Below are positions 7,153 to 14,931 of a stretch of 45,275 bases of DNA, in pieces; within the stretch, counting starts at the first letter, position 1, and the number at the start of each line of letters is the position of its first letter. The position numbers and the translations under genes were made by a program. The DNA lies in the NCBI GenBank assembly GCA_002423155.1, contig DIUV01000027.1, forward strand, positions 1 through 45,275, given 5' to 3'. Source of the DNA: Alphaproteobacteria bacterium UBA6149 (GTDB lineage: Bacteria; Pseudomonadota; Alphaproteobacteria; Rickettsiales; UBA998). The notes under the pieces were generated by a model that searched no databases, was not told the origin of the DNA, and saw only the letters and a program-made list of their open reading frames with translations.

Positions 7153-10100
7153 TTTTAGCAGCTGCGGCTAGTTCCGCTGCATCATCGTTGGGAGCTGGCA
7201 CTTTTTTTGCAGCGGTCGCTGGTGGTGCGGGCGGGTTCTTAGGTGGGTTTATTGACCGAGCTATTTTTGGTGGTGGTAAAGCCAAAATCAACCAAGAAGG
7301 CTCTCGGCTCACTGATTTGATGGTGCAAGCCTCCACTTACGGCAAAGCCATACCTGTAGTTTATGGAAATGCTCGCATTGCGGGCAATGTGATTTGGTCG
7401 CAGCCGATACAGGAGCATGTTACCACCAGCACCCAGTCATCGGGTGGTGGCAAAGGCGGTGGCGGGGGTGGCGTGGAAACTACCACCACCAGCTACACTT
7501 ACACTGCCTCGCTCGCCATCGCCATTTGCGAAGGGGCGATTAGCGAGTTGGTGCGAGTGTGGGCGGATGCAAAACAATTGGATTTAACCGCTGGCAGTTA
7601 TACGCTTTATTTGGGTGATGAAACCCAACTGCCTGATAGTTTTATCTCCACCTTTTACCCAGCGGGGCAAACGCCTGCCTATCGTGGGATGGCGTATGTG
7701 GTGATTAAGGATTTCCCCCTTGCAGATTTTGGCAACCGCATACCCAACTTCACCTTTGAAGTTCGTCGCACTATGAAAAAGCCGAATGACCTTGAAGACA
7801 AAATCAAGGAAATCACCATCATACCAGGCGCAGGCGAATTTGTTTATGACACTGTGGTGCAAGAAAAAACCAGTGGGCAGCAGGATGCTGGCGGTAATTT
7901 TGTGCAAGGTGGCAAGGTTAGCAAAATCAACCTCAATAATCTCAGCAATAAAGCTGATATGCTGGTGGCGTTGGATAACCTCAAAGCAACTCTTCCCAAT
8001 GTTGAGTGGGTTTCGGTGGTGGTCAATTGGTTTGCTGATAGCTTAAGTCCTGCGACTCTTACCATAAAACCCGCTGCGGAATTTAACGGGCAAGGTGCGA
8101 GGGTTGCCCCCGATGATTGGGCAGTTGCAGGCTATACCCGCACCACTGCTCACCAGATTTTGCTATTTGGTGATGGCACTCCAACCTACGGCGGAACTCC
8201 CACCGACAAAAGCATTCTCCGACTTTGCCAAGAACTCAAAAACCGTGGCTATAAAGTGCTGCTATATCCAATGGTGCAAGTGGATACCATCACTCCACAG
8301 TCAAAACCTTGGCGGGGGCGGATTACACCAACCAGTTCTGCTGATGTTACGGCGTTTTTTAGCCAGTATAACGCCTTCATCAATTATTACGCTGCTATGC
8401 AGATTGGCGGAGTGTATCTCAAAAATCATCTTGATGGGTTTATGATTGGCTCGGAATTGGTGGGGCTGACTACTTATGCTAGCAGCACGGGGGTGTTTCC
8501 TGCGGTTACCCAGCTAAAAAGCCTTGCTTCTAGCGTAAAATCGGCAGTGGGTGCTGGCGTTAAAGTAATATATGGTGGGGATTGGAGCGAATATCACTCA
8601 ACTGGTGGCTGGTATAATCTTGATCCGTTATGGGCGGATAGCAACATTGATGTGGTAGCGATTGATTGCTATTTTCCACTAACGCCTGATTTGCCGCAAG
8701 CCCAAATTGATTATCAAAAAATCTATGATGGTTGGAGCAAGGACGAAGGCTGGGATTATTACTGGGATGCTGGTCGCACCATCAAAACATTTTATAGCGG
8801 TGCGACTTACGCTTGGAAGAATGTAAAAAGCTGGTGGAATTCCACCCATACCAACCCCAACGCCACTAGCACTGCATGGACTGCCAAAATGAAACCGCTG
8901 TGGTTTTCGGAGCTTGGTTTTCCCTCAGTTGATGGTTGCTCTAACCAACCCAATGTTTTTATTGACCCTGATTCGGTAGAAAGTTTTTATCCGAGGGGCA
9001 GCCGTGGGCGGGTGGATTTTCTCGCTCAACGCACGGCACTGGAAGCATCAATTGATTACCTCAATGCCCAAAACGCCATAGAAGCCAATTTTGTGCCTCG
9101 TAAATTCGTGTGGACTTGGGACGCTCGCCCCTTTCCGTTTTTCCCTGACCTTAGCTCGGTTTGGGCGGATGGCAGCAATTGGAAAACTGGGCATTGGGTG
9201 CAAGGCAAGCTGGGCTTATCTAGCCTTGGGCAGATTGTGGCGGATTTGCTCAAGAAAGTTGGCTATGACAGCACCATGTATGACACTTCTCGTCTTACTG
9301 ATATTGTATCAGGTTTTGTCATCACCAACCGCCAGAGCGTTCGTTCCTGCCTTGAGCAGCTGGCAACTGCATATTTCTTTGACTGCGTGGAATCCGATGG
9401 CTTGCTAAAATTTATCAAGCGTGGGAAAGTTTCCAGCACCACCATAGATTTTAGCGAATTGGTGGTGCAGGATAGCAGCAGCGATGCACTCACCATCACC
9501 CGCACGCAGGAGTTGGAGCTGCCGAGGCAGGTGGATGTAATCTATCTCAATCGTATCGCTGATTATCAAGCAGGCACGCAGTCATCACAACGGCAAACAG
9601 TTAAAGCCGTGGATTATGCCACAGTAAATTTGCCAATCGTGCTTTCCGATCAAGAAGCAAAGGTGGTGGCAGATGTCACGCTTTATAATGCTTGGGTTGG
9701 GCGAGTAAATTACCAGTTCACCGTGCCACCAAAATATGCCTTGCTTGAACCAACCGATGTAATCACCGTCAGCAAGGATGGTGCAGCTTATCTCATGCGG
9801 GTGAATTCCACCAAGCTGGTGCGAAATGGTGTGCAGGAAATATCAGCTGTGGCAGAAGATATTTCTTCCTACGATTTTTACAATCCAGCTGGCACTGGCA
9901 CACCTAATTTACAAGTGCCAAACAGCGTTTCTGCCACTCGGTTAGAACTATTGGATTTGCCCGCCTTTCCGACCGATGCCGCCACCGACGCATATTTGCG
10001 TTATGGCGTAGTGGGGCTTGGCGATGGCTGGGCTGGTTCTGCGGTTTATCGCTCGGACGATGGCGGGGCAAATTTTGCTCTCATGCAAACGCTTACCGCT

Positions 10101-10850
10101 CAAGCCACCATTGGTGCTGTGCTAAATATCATTCCTGCTGGCACAATTTACGGTTGGGATAAAAGCACGACAATCGATGTTTTGCTTACCTTCGGGCAGT
10201 TGCAAAGCGTCACTGATATAGCCGTGCTAAATGGTACAAATGTTTGTGTGATTGGTGAAGAAATTATCCAATTTCAAACCGCAACCTTGCTAGACACCAA
10301 CAAATACCGCCTTTCTAACCTGTTGCGTGGGCGTTTGGGGACGGATTGGGCGGTGGCTAGTCATGCAGCGGGCGAAAGGTTTGTGCTGCTCACCAACGCA
10401 GTGGCACGGGAGCTGATGGCTTCCTCGGGCTGGGGAATTGGTAAAAAATTTAAGCCCGTGACTATTGGTTCAACTCTTGGTGCAACGACTGCTCAAGATT
10501 TTACCTACTCCGCCAAATCGCTAAAGCCTTATGCACCTGTGCATATTGTCGGTAGTCGCAACACTGCTGGCGACCTAACCATCAATTGGAAACGCCGCAC
10601 CCGCATTGGTGGTGATTGGCGGGATGGAGTGGATGTACCACTTTCTGAGGAAAGCGAACGCTACGAGGTAGAAATTATGCAGGGTGCAACACTCAAACGC
10701 ACGATTACTGGCTTAACTTCATCCACCACAATTTACACCGCTGCCCAGCAAGTGACAGATTTTGGCTCGGCACAAAGCAGCGTTTCGGTGCGAGTGTATC
10801 AGCTTTCTGCTGCGGTGGGGCGTGGATACGCAGGCATCGCCAGCATCTAA
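7140..10850 (+). CDS. GTA-type megatron: TIM-barrel tail hub/fibre protein (RcGTA gp15-like)
   Basis: The protein has 1236 residues. The N-terminal ~50 are Ala/Gly-rich and hydrophobic (ASSAASSLGAGTFFAAVAGG), as in other megatrons, where this part may form a membrane pore. A Gly-rich stretch at ~110-125 is followed by a tail hub domain. Residues ~335-740 form the GTA TIM-barrel-like glycoside hydrolase domain, with barrel-like strands such as LDGFMIGSELVGL, VKVIYGGDWSEY and PLWFSELGFPSVDG carrying acidic residues in glycosidase-like positions. The rest is the phage tail domain that follows it in this family (LPRQVDVIYLNR..., ISAVAEDISSYDFY). The ATG at 7140 has an AAGG site and overlaps the peptidase gene. 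The protein should contact and possibly digest cell-surface polysaccharide. Confidence 0.92.
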   Translation: MAAIVLAAAASSAASSLGAGTFFAAVAGGAGGFLGGFIDRAIFGGGKAKINQEGSRLTDLMVQASTYGKAIPVVYGNARIAGNVIWSQPIQEHVTTSTQSSGGGKGGGGGGVETTTTSYTYTASLAIAICEGAISELVRVWADAKQLDLTAGSYTLYLGDETQLPDSFISTFYPAGQTPAYRGMAYVVIKDFPLADFGNRIPNFTFEVRRTMKKPNDLEDKIKEITIIPGAGEFVYDTVVQEKTSGQQDAGGNFVQGGKVSKINLNNLSNKADMLVALDNLKATLPNVEWVSVVVNWFADSLSPATLTIKPAAEFNGQGARVAPDDWAVAGYTRTTAHQILLFGDGTPTYGGTPTDKSILRLCQELKNRGYKVLLYPMVQVDTITPQSKPWRGRITPTSSADVTAFFSQYNAFINYYAAMQIGGVYLKNHLDGFMIGSELVGLTTYASSTGVFPAVTQLKSLASSVKSAVGAGVKVIYGGDWSEYHSTGGWYNLDPLWADSNIDVVAIDCYFPLTPDLPQAQIDYQKIYDGWSKDEGWDYYWDAGRTIKTFYSGATYAWKNVKSWWNSTHTNPNATSTAWTAKMKPLWFSELGFPSVDGCSNQPNVFIDPDSVESFYPRGSRGRVDFLAQRTALEASIDYLNAQNAIEANFVPRKFVWTWDARPFPFFPDLSSVWADGSNWKTGHWVQGKLGLSSLGQIVADLLKKVGYDSTMYDTSRLTDIVSGFVITNRQSVRSCLEQLATAYFFDCVESDGLLKFIKRGKVSSTTIDFSELVVQDSSSDALTITRTQELELPRQVDVIYLNRIADYQAGTQSSQRQTVKAVDYATVNLPIVLSDQEAKVVADVTLYNAWVGRVNYQFTVPPKYALLEPTDVITVSKDGAAYLMRVNSTKLVRNGVQEISAVAEDISSYDFYNPAGTGTPNLQVPNSVSATRLELLDLPAFPTDAATDAYLRYGVVGLGDGWAGSAVYRSDDGGANFALMQTLTAQATIGAVLNIIPAGTIYGWDKSTTIDVLLTFGQLQSVTDIAVLNGTNVCVIGEEIIQFQTATLLDTNKYRLSNLLRGRLGTDWAVASHAAGERFVLLTNAVARELMASSGWGIGKKFKPVTIGSTLGATTAQDFTYSAKSLKPYAPVHIVGSRNTAGDLTINWKRRTRIGGDWRDGVDVPLSEESERYEVEIMQGATLKRTITGLTSSTTIYTAAQQVTDFGSAQSSVSVRVYQLSAAVGRGYAGIASI

Positions 10851-10880
10851 ATTTTAGCAATTTATTCAGGAGAAAAAACA

Positions 10881-11591
10881 ATGCCGAACGCTACGGGACG
10901 ATTACTGCTGCCTTATATTCTTGGGTCTCAGTCGCAAAAAGAAGTAACTCATAATGATGCTCTCAATATCCTTGATGTGCTGATTCAGGCGGTGGCGCAG
11001 GATGTGGGCTTGAATACGCCACCAGCCAGCCCCACCGCTGGGCAGTGCTGGGTGGTGGGAACTTCACCGACGGGGGCTTGGGTTGGGAAGAACAACCAGA
11101 TTGCTCAATATGATGGCGTTGGATGGTTTTTTGTTGCTCCCTTCAAACGGCTGCGACTTTGGAATGAAACTAGCGACGAATATGTGATTTATGATGGCAC
11201 AAACTGGGTTTCGGAAGGTTTGCTACTCAAAGAAACTGGCGAATATCTACGGATTGAACACAAAACCGAGGATGTAACAGTCAGCAGCGGAGCGTTCAAA
11301 GACACCACCATTCAAATTCCTGACCGCTCAATAGTGCTAGCCGTCAATGTGCGAGTAATAACTGCCATCACAGGTGCAACTTCTTTTGGTATTGGCGTGG
11401 TTGGCGACACCACCCGCTACGGCAACTTAATCGGGGTTGCGGTGGATTCCACCAATATCGGCATCACCAGCCCGCTGGCTTATTATGCCAACACCGCCAT
11501 TCGCCTCACTGCCAACGGTGGAAATTTCACGGGCGGAATTGTCCGCACAACTATGCAGTATCTCAAACCACACGGACCATGGAGCTGGTAA
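10881..11591 (+). CDS. DUF2793 domain-containing tail-tip protein
   Basis: This 236-residue protein has an N-terminal DUF2793 domain (residues ~1-115), recognised by LPYILGSQSQKEVTHNDAL, LNTPPASPTAGQCWVVG and NNQIAQYDGVGWFFVAP. In GTAs and related phages the domain follows the megatron gene and is often joined to fibre or receptor-binding modules. Here the C-terminal half (~130-236) is beta-rich, with Val/Thr/Ile/Gly repeats (PDRSIVLAVNVRVITAITG), as in head-fibre or lectin-like knobs. It probably sits at the tail tip and helps adsorption. A CAGGAG site lies upstream. The stop overlaps the ribosome site of the next gene. Confidence 0.85.
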   Translation: MPNATGRLLLPYILGSQSQKEVTHNDALNILDVLIQAVAQDVGLNTPPASPTAGQCWVVGTSPTGAWVGKNNQIAQYDGVGWFFVAPFKRLRLWNETSDEYVIYDGTNWVSEGLLLKETGEYLRIEHKTEDVTVSSGAFKDTTIQIPDRSIVLAVNVRVITAITGATSFGIGVVGDTTRYGNLIGVAVDSTNIGITSPLAYYANTAIRLTANGGNFTGGIVRTTMQYLKPHGPWSW

Positions 11592-11592
11592 T

Positions 11593-12090
11593 ATGACCCA
11601 ACAAATCATTATTGATAAATACTCGTTTAATCCTTTGACTAAGGAAATCACATTTCTGGATAATGCAGATGTAAAAATTGAGGGTTTGCAGCTAATCACC
11701 AACCTAAAAAGGGGGGCGATTATCTACCAGTTTAATGAGCAAACCAAAGGCGGGGTGCTAATTGGCAATGTTCTTACCCTAAACTACGACACTAGCACCA
11801 TGCAAAGCAGCGATGTTTTGCAAATCATCTATAGCCCGCCAACTGGTGGATATTTTAATCGCATGTTGGCATTGCTTGACCAGATTTGGCGGGCAACCGC
11901 TCGCCCTGAATGGCTCGTGCCGCTTTCCACAGGCAAAGCTTTGCGCATGGTTATTGATAATAATTCAAGCCTAAACACAGTGGCAACAATTAACAATTTG
12001 GTTGCTTTGAACAACATAGATAGCCGTGAGCTGGTTTGGGCGCAGCTTCGGCAAGGTTACACTCACGGAATTCGCAACCGCATAAATTAG
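11593..12090 (+). CDS. Tail-fibre-region protein, unknown family
   Basis: I do not recognise this 165-residue protein. It starts MTQQIIIDKYSFNPLTKEITF two bases after the DUF2793 stop, and the GGAGCTGG just before the ATG serves as ribosome site. The first ~80 residues are beta-strand-like (ITNLKRGAIIYQF, GGVLIGNVLTLNYDT, VLQIIYSPPTGGY), and the rest is more helical with an Arg-rich end (HGIRNRIN). Genes of this kind downstream of DUF2793 proteins usually encode small tail accessory or fibre-attachment proteins. The role here is inferred from position in the same transcription unit. Confidence 0.6.
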   Translation: MTQQIIIDKYSFNPLTKEITFLDNADVKIEGLQLITNLKRGAIIYQFNEQTKGGVLIGNVLTLNYDTSTMQSSDVLQIIYSPPTGGYFNRMLALLDQIWRATARPEWLVPLSTGKALRMVIDNNSSLNTVATINNLVALNNIDSRELVWAQLRQGYTHGIRNRIN

Positions 12091-12099
12091 GAGGAAATT

Positions 12100-13668
12100 A
12101 TGACAACCGATTTTTCAAAACTAAAAGCAAAACTTGATCTGCCTTTGTGGGAGCCGCTGGATTTAATCTACACAGCTGCCAATGCTGCGGTCACGGGGGT
12201 GGCTGGAAGCTGCATTGCTTCCGATCTGCGAGCTAGCCAATATAACAATCCCAATTTGTGGTTTTTGCAGGCTTCTACAATTTTGATGCAATATAACTCG
12301 GCGTTTAACGAGTGGTTGCAACTTGCATCTCCTGCACTGGCGGGAACATTTGGTGCGGGGGCGGCGATTGTATTTGCTCCATCGCATGGCCCAAAAGGAA
12401 CGCTTGCCGCAGGTGCAACCGCTAGCAAAATTACTCTGACCACGGCTTTGCCTGCCACAGTTTCTGCTAATCAGCTGGTTGGGCAACGAATTCGTATTAT
12501 TGACAATGCCGCTGTTGCATCGGGCAAAATTTCCGAAAGAAACATTATCAGCAACACGGCAGGTACAACACCAACCATCACTGTGGATAGTGCTTTTGGC
12601 TTCACGCCACTGACTGGCTCGGCTTATGAGTTTTTAACAGGCAGGGTTTATATGCTTTCGGCGGGTACGCTCGCAGCTGGAGTGTGGAAGGCCTTTGACC
12701 TTTGCACCACCTCATATTTAGCCTCACTCGCCACTACCAATTTGCCAGCCACCATCGCCACTGATTCCAGTATTTTATCAATGGATGAACTGCATACGCC
12801 GCTAATTGGTGCAGGTGGGGCAAATGTTGCTGGCGAAGTTGGCGGATATTTTGGCACTCTCACCGCCACTGCCAGCAGCGCAACCAGCATTACAGGGCAA
12901 GCAACTGGTGGCGATGCTGGCATTCTAGCCAACGAATACCGCAACTTTCAAATCCGCATTGTGGAGGATACCGCAAACCCCACCGCCGTGGGGCAACGCC
13001 GTCGCATCACTTCGCACACAGTGGGAGCTTCGCCAGTTTATACTGTAGCAGCGTGGACAGTACCCCCAAGTGCAACCGCAAAATTTGTCATAGAAAACAA
13101 CAACGATATTATTCTTTGGAGCAGTGCAAGCACGGCAACTTATCGTTATGACTGGCTGGCTAATGCGTGGGACACCACCACCTACGCTGCCCGCCCAGCC
13201 GCCATTGGTGCAGGTTGCGTGAGTTTTCATCCGTTTAGTGGCAAGCAAGATGCTGATAAAAATTTCCGCTATTCCAACATTTATAGTTTCCGTGGTGGCT
13301 CGGTGGGTACGCTGGATATGCTGGATATTGCAGGCGGTGCAACGGGTTTATGGGCAGGAGCAGTTGCTTACGATAATGCTGGGCTTTCAACTTTCGGAGC
13401 GTCTGCTGGCGTGGAATATGACCCCGTGAGCAATCGGGCAATTATAGCAGGCACACAGCTGCTAAATTTTCAATGCTCTATGTATGTTTTTGATGTCGCC
13501 AGCCATTCACTAAAACCCTTCAAACGCATACCACAAATTGCCAGCACCGTCACCGCTGGCAACCGAGTGGGAATGAATGTTTATGTGGATGGAACGGATA
13601 AAAAATCCTTTGCCTACATGATACCTTCCAGCGTCGGGCAAGCCTATAGAAGCCTGCTGTTTGTGTAA
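12100..13668 (+). CDS. Large Ala/Thr-rich phage structural protein, unknown family
   Basis: This 522-residue protein is preceded by a strong site (AGGAGG) and ends the tail operon. It is rich in Ala, Thr, Ser and Gly with recurrent beta-strand patterns, and several segments echo each other: GPKGTLAAGATASKITLTTALPA, FGTLTATASSATSITGQATGG and QRRRITSHTVGASPVYTVA. These look like repeated small beta domains of a fibre or receptor-binding protein. The later part (NIYSFRGGSVGTLDMLDIAGG, GVEYDPVSNRAIIAG) resembles propeller-like blades. Its place as last gene before the terminator suggests a host-range determinant. I do not know a named family for it. Confidence 0.65.
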   Translation: MTTDFSKLKAKLDLPLWEPLDLIYTAANAAVTGVAGSCIASDLRASQYNNPNLWFLQASTILMQYNSAFNEWLQLASPALAGTFGAGAAIVFAPSHGPKGTLAAGATASKITLTTALPATVSANQLVGQRIRIIDNAAVASGKISERNIISNTAGTTPTITVDSAFGFTPLTGSAYEFLTGRVYMLSAGTLAAGVWKAFDLCTTSYLASLATTNLPATIATDSSILSMDELHTPLIGAGGANVAGEVGGYFGTLTATASSATSITGQATGGDAGILANEYRNFQIRIVEDTANPTAVGQRRRITSHTVGASPVYTVAAWTVPPSATAKFVIENNNDIILWSSASTATYRYDWLANAWDTTTYAARPAAIGAGCVSFHPFSGKQDADKNFRYSNIYSFRGGSVGTLDMLDIAGGATGLWAGAVAYDNAGLSTFGASAGVEYDPVSNRAIIAGTQLLNFQCSMYVFDVASHSLKPFKRIPQIASTVTAGNRVGMNVYVDGTDKKSFAYMIPSSVGQAYRSLLFV

Positions 13669-13693
13669 TCTAAAGCTCAATAAAACTTTAACC

Positions 13694-13719
13694 AACCGCC
13701 ATAAACTGGCGGTTTTTTT
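13694..13719 (+). terminator. Rho-independent terminator after the tail operon
   Basis: AACCGCCA (13694-13701) pairs perfectly with TGGCGGTT (13707-13714) around a five-base loop, and a run of T follows. It ends the structural operon and separates it from the lysis genes. Confidence 0.9.
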
Positions 13720-13745
13720 ATGCCTAAACACAAGGAGAACAAAAA

Positions 13746-13973
13746 ATGCCCCCACAAGAAGAAGCTGATTTGCGTTCGCAACTCGCAGTTATGAACACAC
13801 AAATTGAAGGGCTTACCAAAACCGTGGATGCCCTCACCGAAGAAGTAAAAACCCTAACCGCCCTTGCCAATCAAGGCAGAGGAAGCCTTCGCACGCTGCT
13901 AATTATCGGCGGAATATGGACAGGCGTGGTCGCTTTCTTAAGTTTCGCCGCTGGTCACCTAACTTGGAAATAA
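13746..13973 (+). CDS. Small coiled-coil protein with C-terminal membrane helix (lysis cassette)
   Basis: The 75-residue protein has a heptad-rich coiled coil at residues ~5-45 (AVMNTQIEGLTKTVDALTEEVKTL), then a single transmembrane helix at ~50-70 (TLLIIGGIWTGVVAFLSFAAG). The layout matches XhlA-type or accessory holin proteins that sit next to holin genes. It starts 16 bases before the holin ATG when measured from its stop, and has an AAGGAG site. It probably modulates holin pore formation in the inner membrane, but no sequence motif proves this. Confidence 0.7.
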   Translation: MPPQEEADLRSQLAVMNTQIEGLTKTVDALTEEVKTLTALANQGRGSLRTLLIIGGIWTGVVAFLSFAAGHLTWK

Positions 13974-13989
13974 CGAAAGGAATAAAAAA

Positions 13990-14415
13990 ATGATTACATT
14001 ACTTGGTTCTTTGCTGGGCTTCATCTCCGCAGCATTTCCTGATCTGATAAAACTGTTTCGTGATGCACAGGACAGAAAACACGAAATCACCATCATGCAA
14101 ATGCAAATGGAGCAGCAAAAACAAGGAGCATCACAGCGGCTGGAGGAAATTCAAGTAAATGCCGACATCGCCGAAAGCTCCGCCCTCTACAAAACCTATA
14201 CCACTGGCATTACTTGGGTGGACGCACTAAACGGCACAGTTCGTCCCGTGATTGCCTATAGTTTTTTCATTCTTTATGCGACCGTCAAAGCCATGCAGTT
14301 TTCTGCCAATTTGCCGTGGCTACTGTGGACTGCCGAAGACCAAGCCATTTTCGCAGGCATTATCAGCTTTTACTTCGGGCAACGGGCAATGAGTAAATTG
14401 CGGGGTGGAAAATGA
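13990..14415 (+). CDS. Holin, 3TM GTA-release type
   Basis: This 141-residue protein has a hydrophobic N-terminus (LGSLLGFISAAFPDLIKLF), a charged Gln/Met/Glu-rich middle (MQMQMEQQKQGA), and two C-terminal hydrophobic segments (VRPVIAYSFFILYATVKAM and AIFAGIISFYFGQRAM). This is the pattern of the 'holin of 3TMs, for gene-transfer release' family (PF11351). It should form inner-membrane holes that let the endolysin reach peptidoglycan. The gene has an AAAGGA site, and its stop overlaps the lysozyme start (ATGA), so the two are coupled. Confidence 0.82.
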   Translation: MITLLGSLLGFISAAFPDLIKLFRDAQDRKHEITIMQMQMEQQKQGASQRLEEIQVNADIAESSALYKTYTTGITWVDALNGTVRPVIAYSFFILYATVKAMQFSANLPWLLWTAEDQAIFAGIISFYFGQRAMSKLRGGK

Positions 14416-14852
14416 GGCACATCACCCAAGATGGGCTGGACTTAATTTGCCATTTTGAAGGATTTTCGCCCATAATTTACCTCTGCCCCGCTGGTTATCC
14501 CACCATCGGCTACGGTCATCTAATCATCGAAGCCAACAAAGAACAATTCCTAGATGGCATTGACGAGTTAGAAGCCCTTGATTTACTCAAAACCGATGTG
14601 CAAAAAGCCGAGCGAGCCGTCCTCCGCCTTATCAATGTGCCACTTACTGAAGGGCAATTTGACGCTCTGGTTTCCTTCACATTCAACCTCGGTGGCGGAG
14701 CGTTGCAGCGTTCAACTTTGCGAAGAAAAGTCAACCGAGGCGAACATTCTGCCGTTCCCGCCGAATTTATGAAATGGGTTTGGGCTGGGGGACGCAAGCA
14801 AAAGGGGCTGGTTAGGAGAAGGTGGGCTGAGGGAAAAATATATAATTGTTGA
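14412..14852 (+). CDS. Endolysin, GH24 phage lysozyme
   Basis: This 146-residue T4-type lysozyme cleaves the glycan strands of peptidoglycan. The catalytic Glu16 is in CHFEGF and Thr31 in PTIGYGH, matching T4 Glu11 and Thr26 in spacing. The position of T4 Asp20 is Cys25 (YLCPAG), a substitution also common in other GH24 phage lysozymes; the equivalent T4 mutant is still active. The FNLGGGALQRSTLRRKVN motif of the helical lobe is present. There is no signal or SAR helix, so export must rely on the adjacent holin. It starts within the last codon of the holin gene. Confidence 0.9.
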   Translation: MRHITQDGLDLICHFEGFSPIIYLCPAGYPTIGYGHLIIEANKEQFLDGIDELEALDLLKTDVQKAERAVLRLINVPLTEGQFDALVSFTFNLGGGALQRSTLRRKVNRGEHSAVPAEFMKWVWAGGRKQKGLVRRRWAEGKIYNC

Positions 14853-14877
14853 ATGCTATCCGAATAAAAGGAATAAT

Positions 14878-14931
14878 ATGTTCTCATTACTATCACCTCG
14901 TATAGAATACATATTGTTTGTAAATTACTAA
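14878..14931 (+). CDS. 17-codon leader ORF coupled to the nSTAND gene
   Basis: A short ORF (MFSLLSPRIEYILFVNY) has a good ribosome site (AAAGGA, 5 bases before the ATG). It ends with TAA at 14929-14931, and the next base begins the ATG of the nSTAND gene, which has no ribosome site of its own. Translation of the big gene may therefore depend on ribosomes ending the leader. There is no homology support, so this is a prediction from spacing. Confidence 0.4.
   Translation: MFSLLSPRIEYILFVNY

Noticed and set aside
14412..14852. Lysozyme inactive because the catalytic Asp is Cys
   Set aside because: Many functional GH24 phage lysozymes carry Cys at this place and the T4 equivalent is active, so inactivity is not supported.
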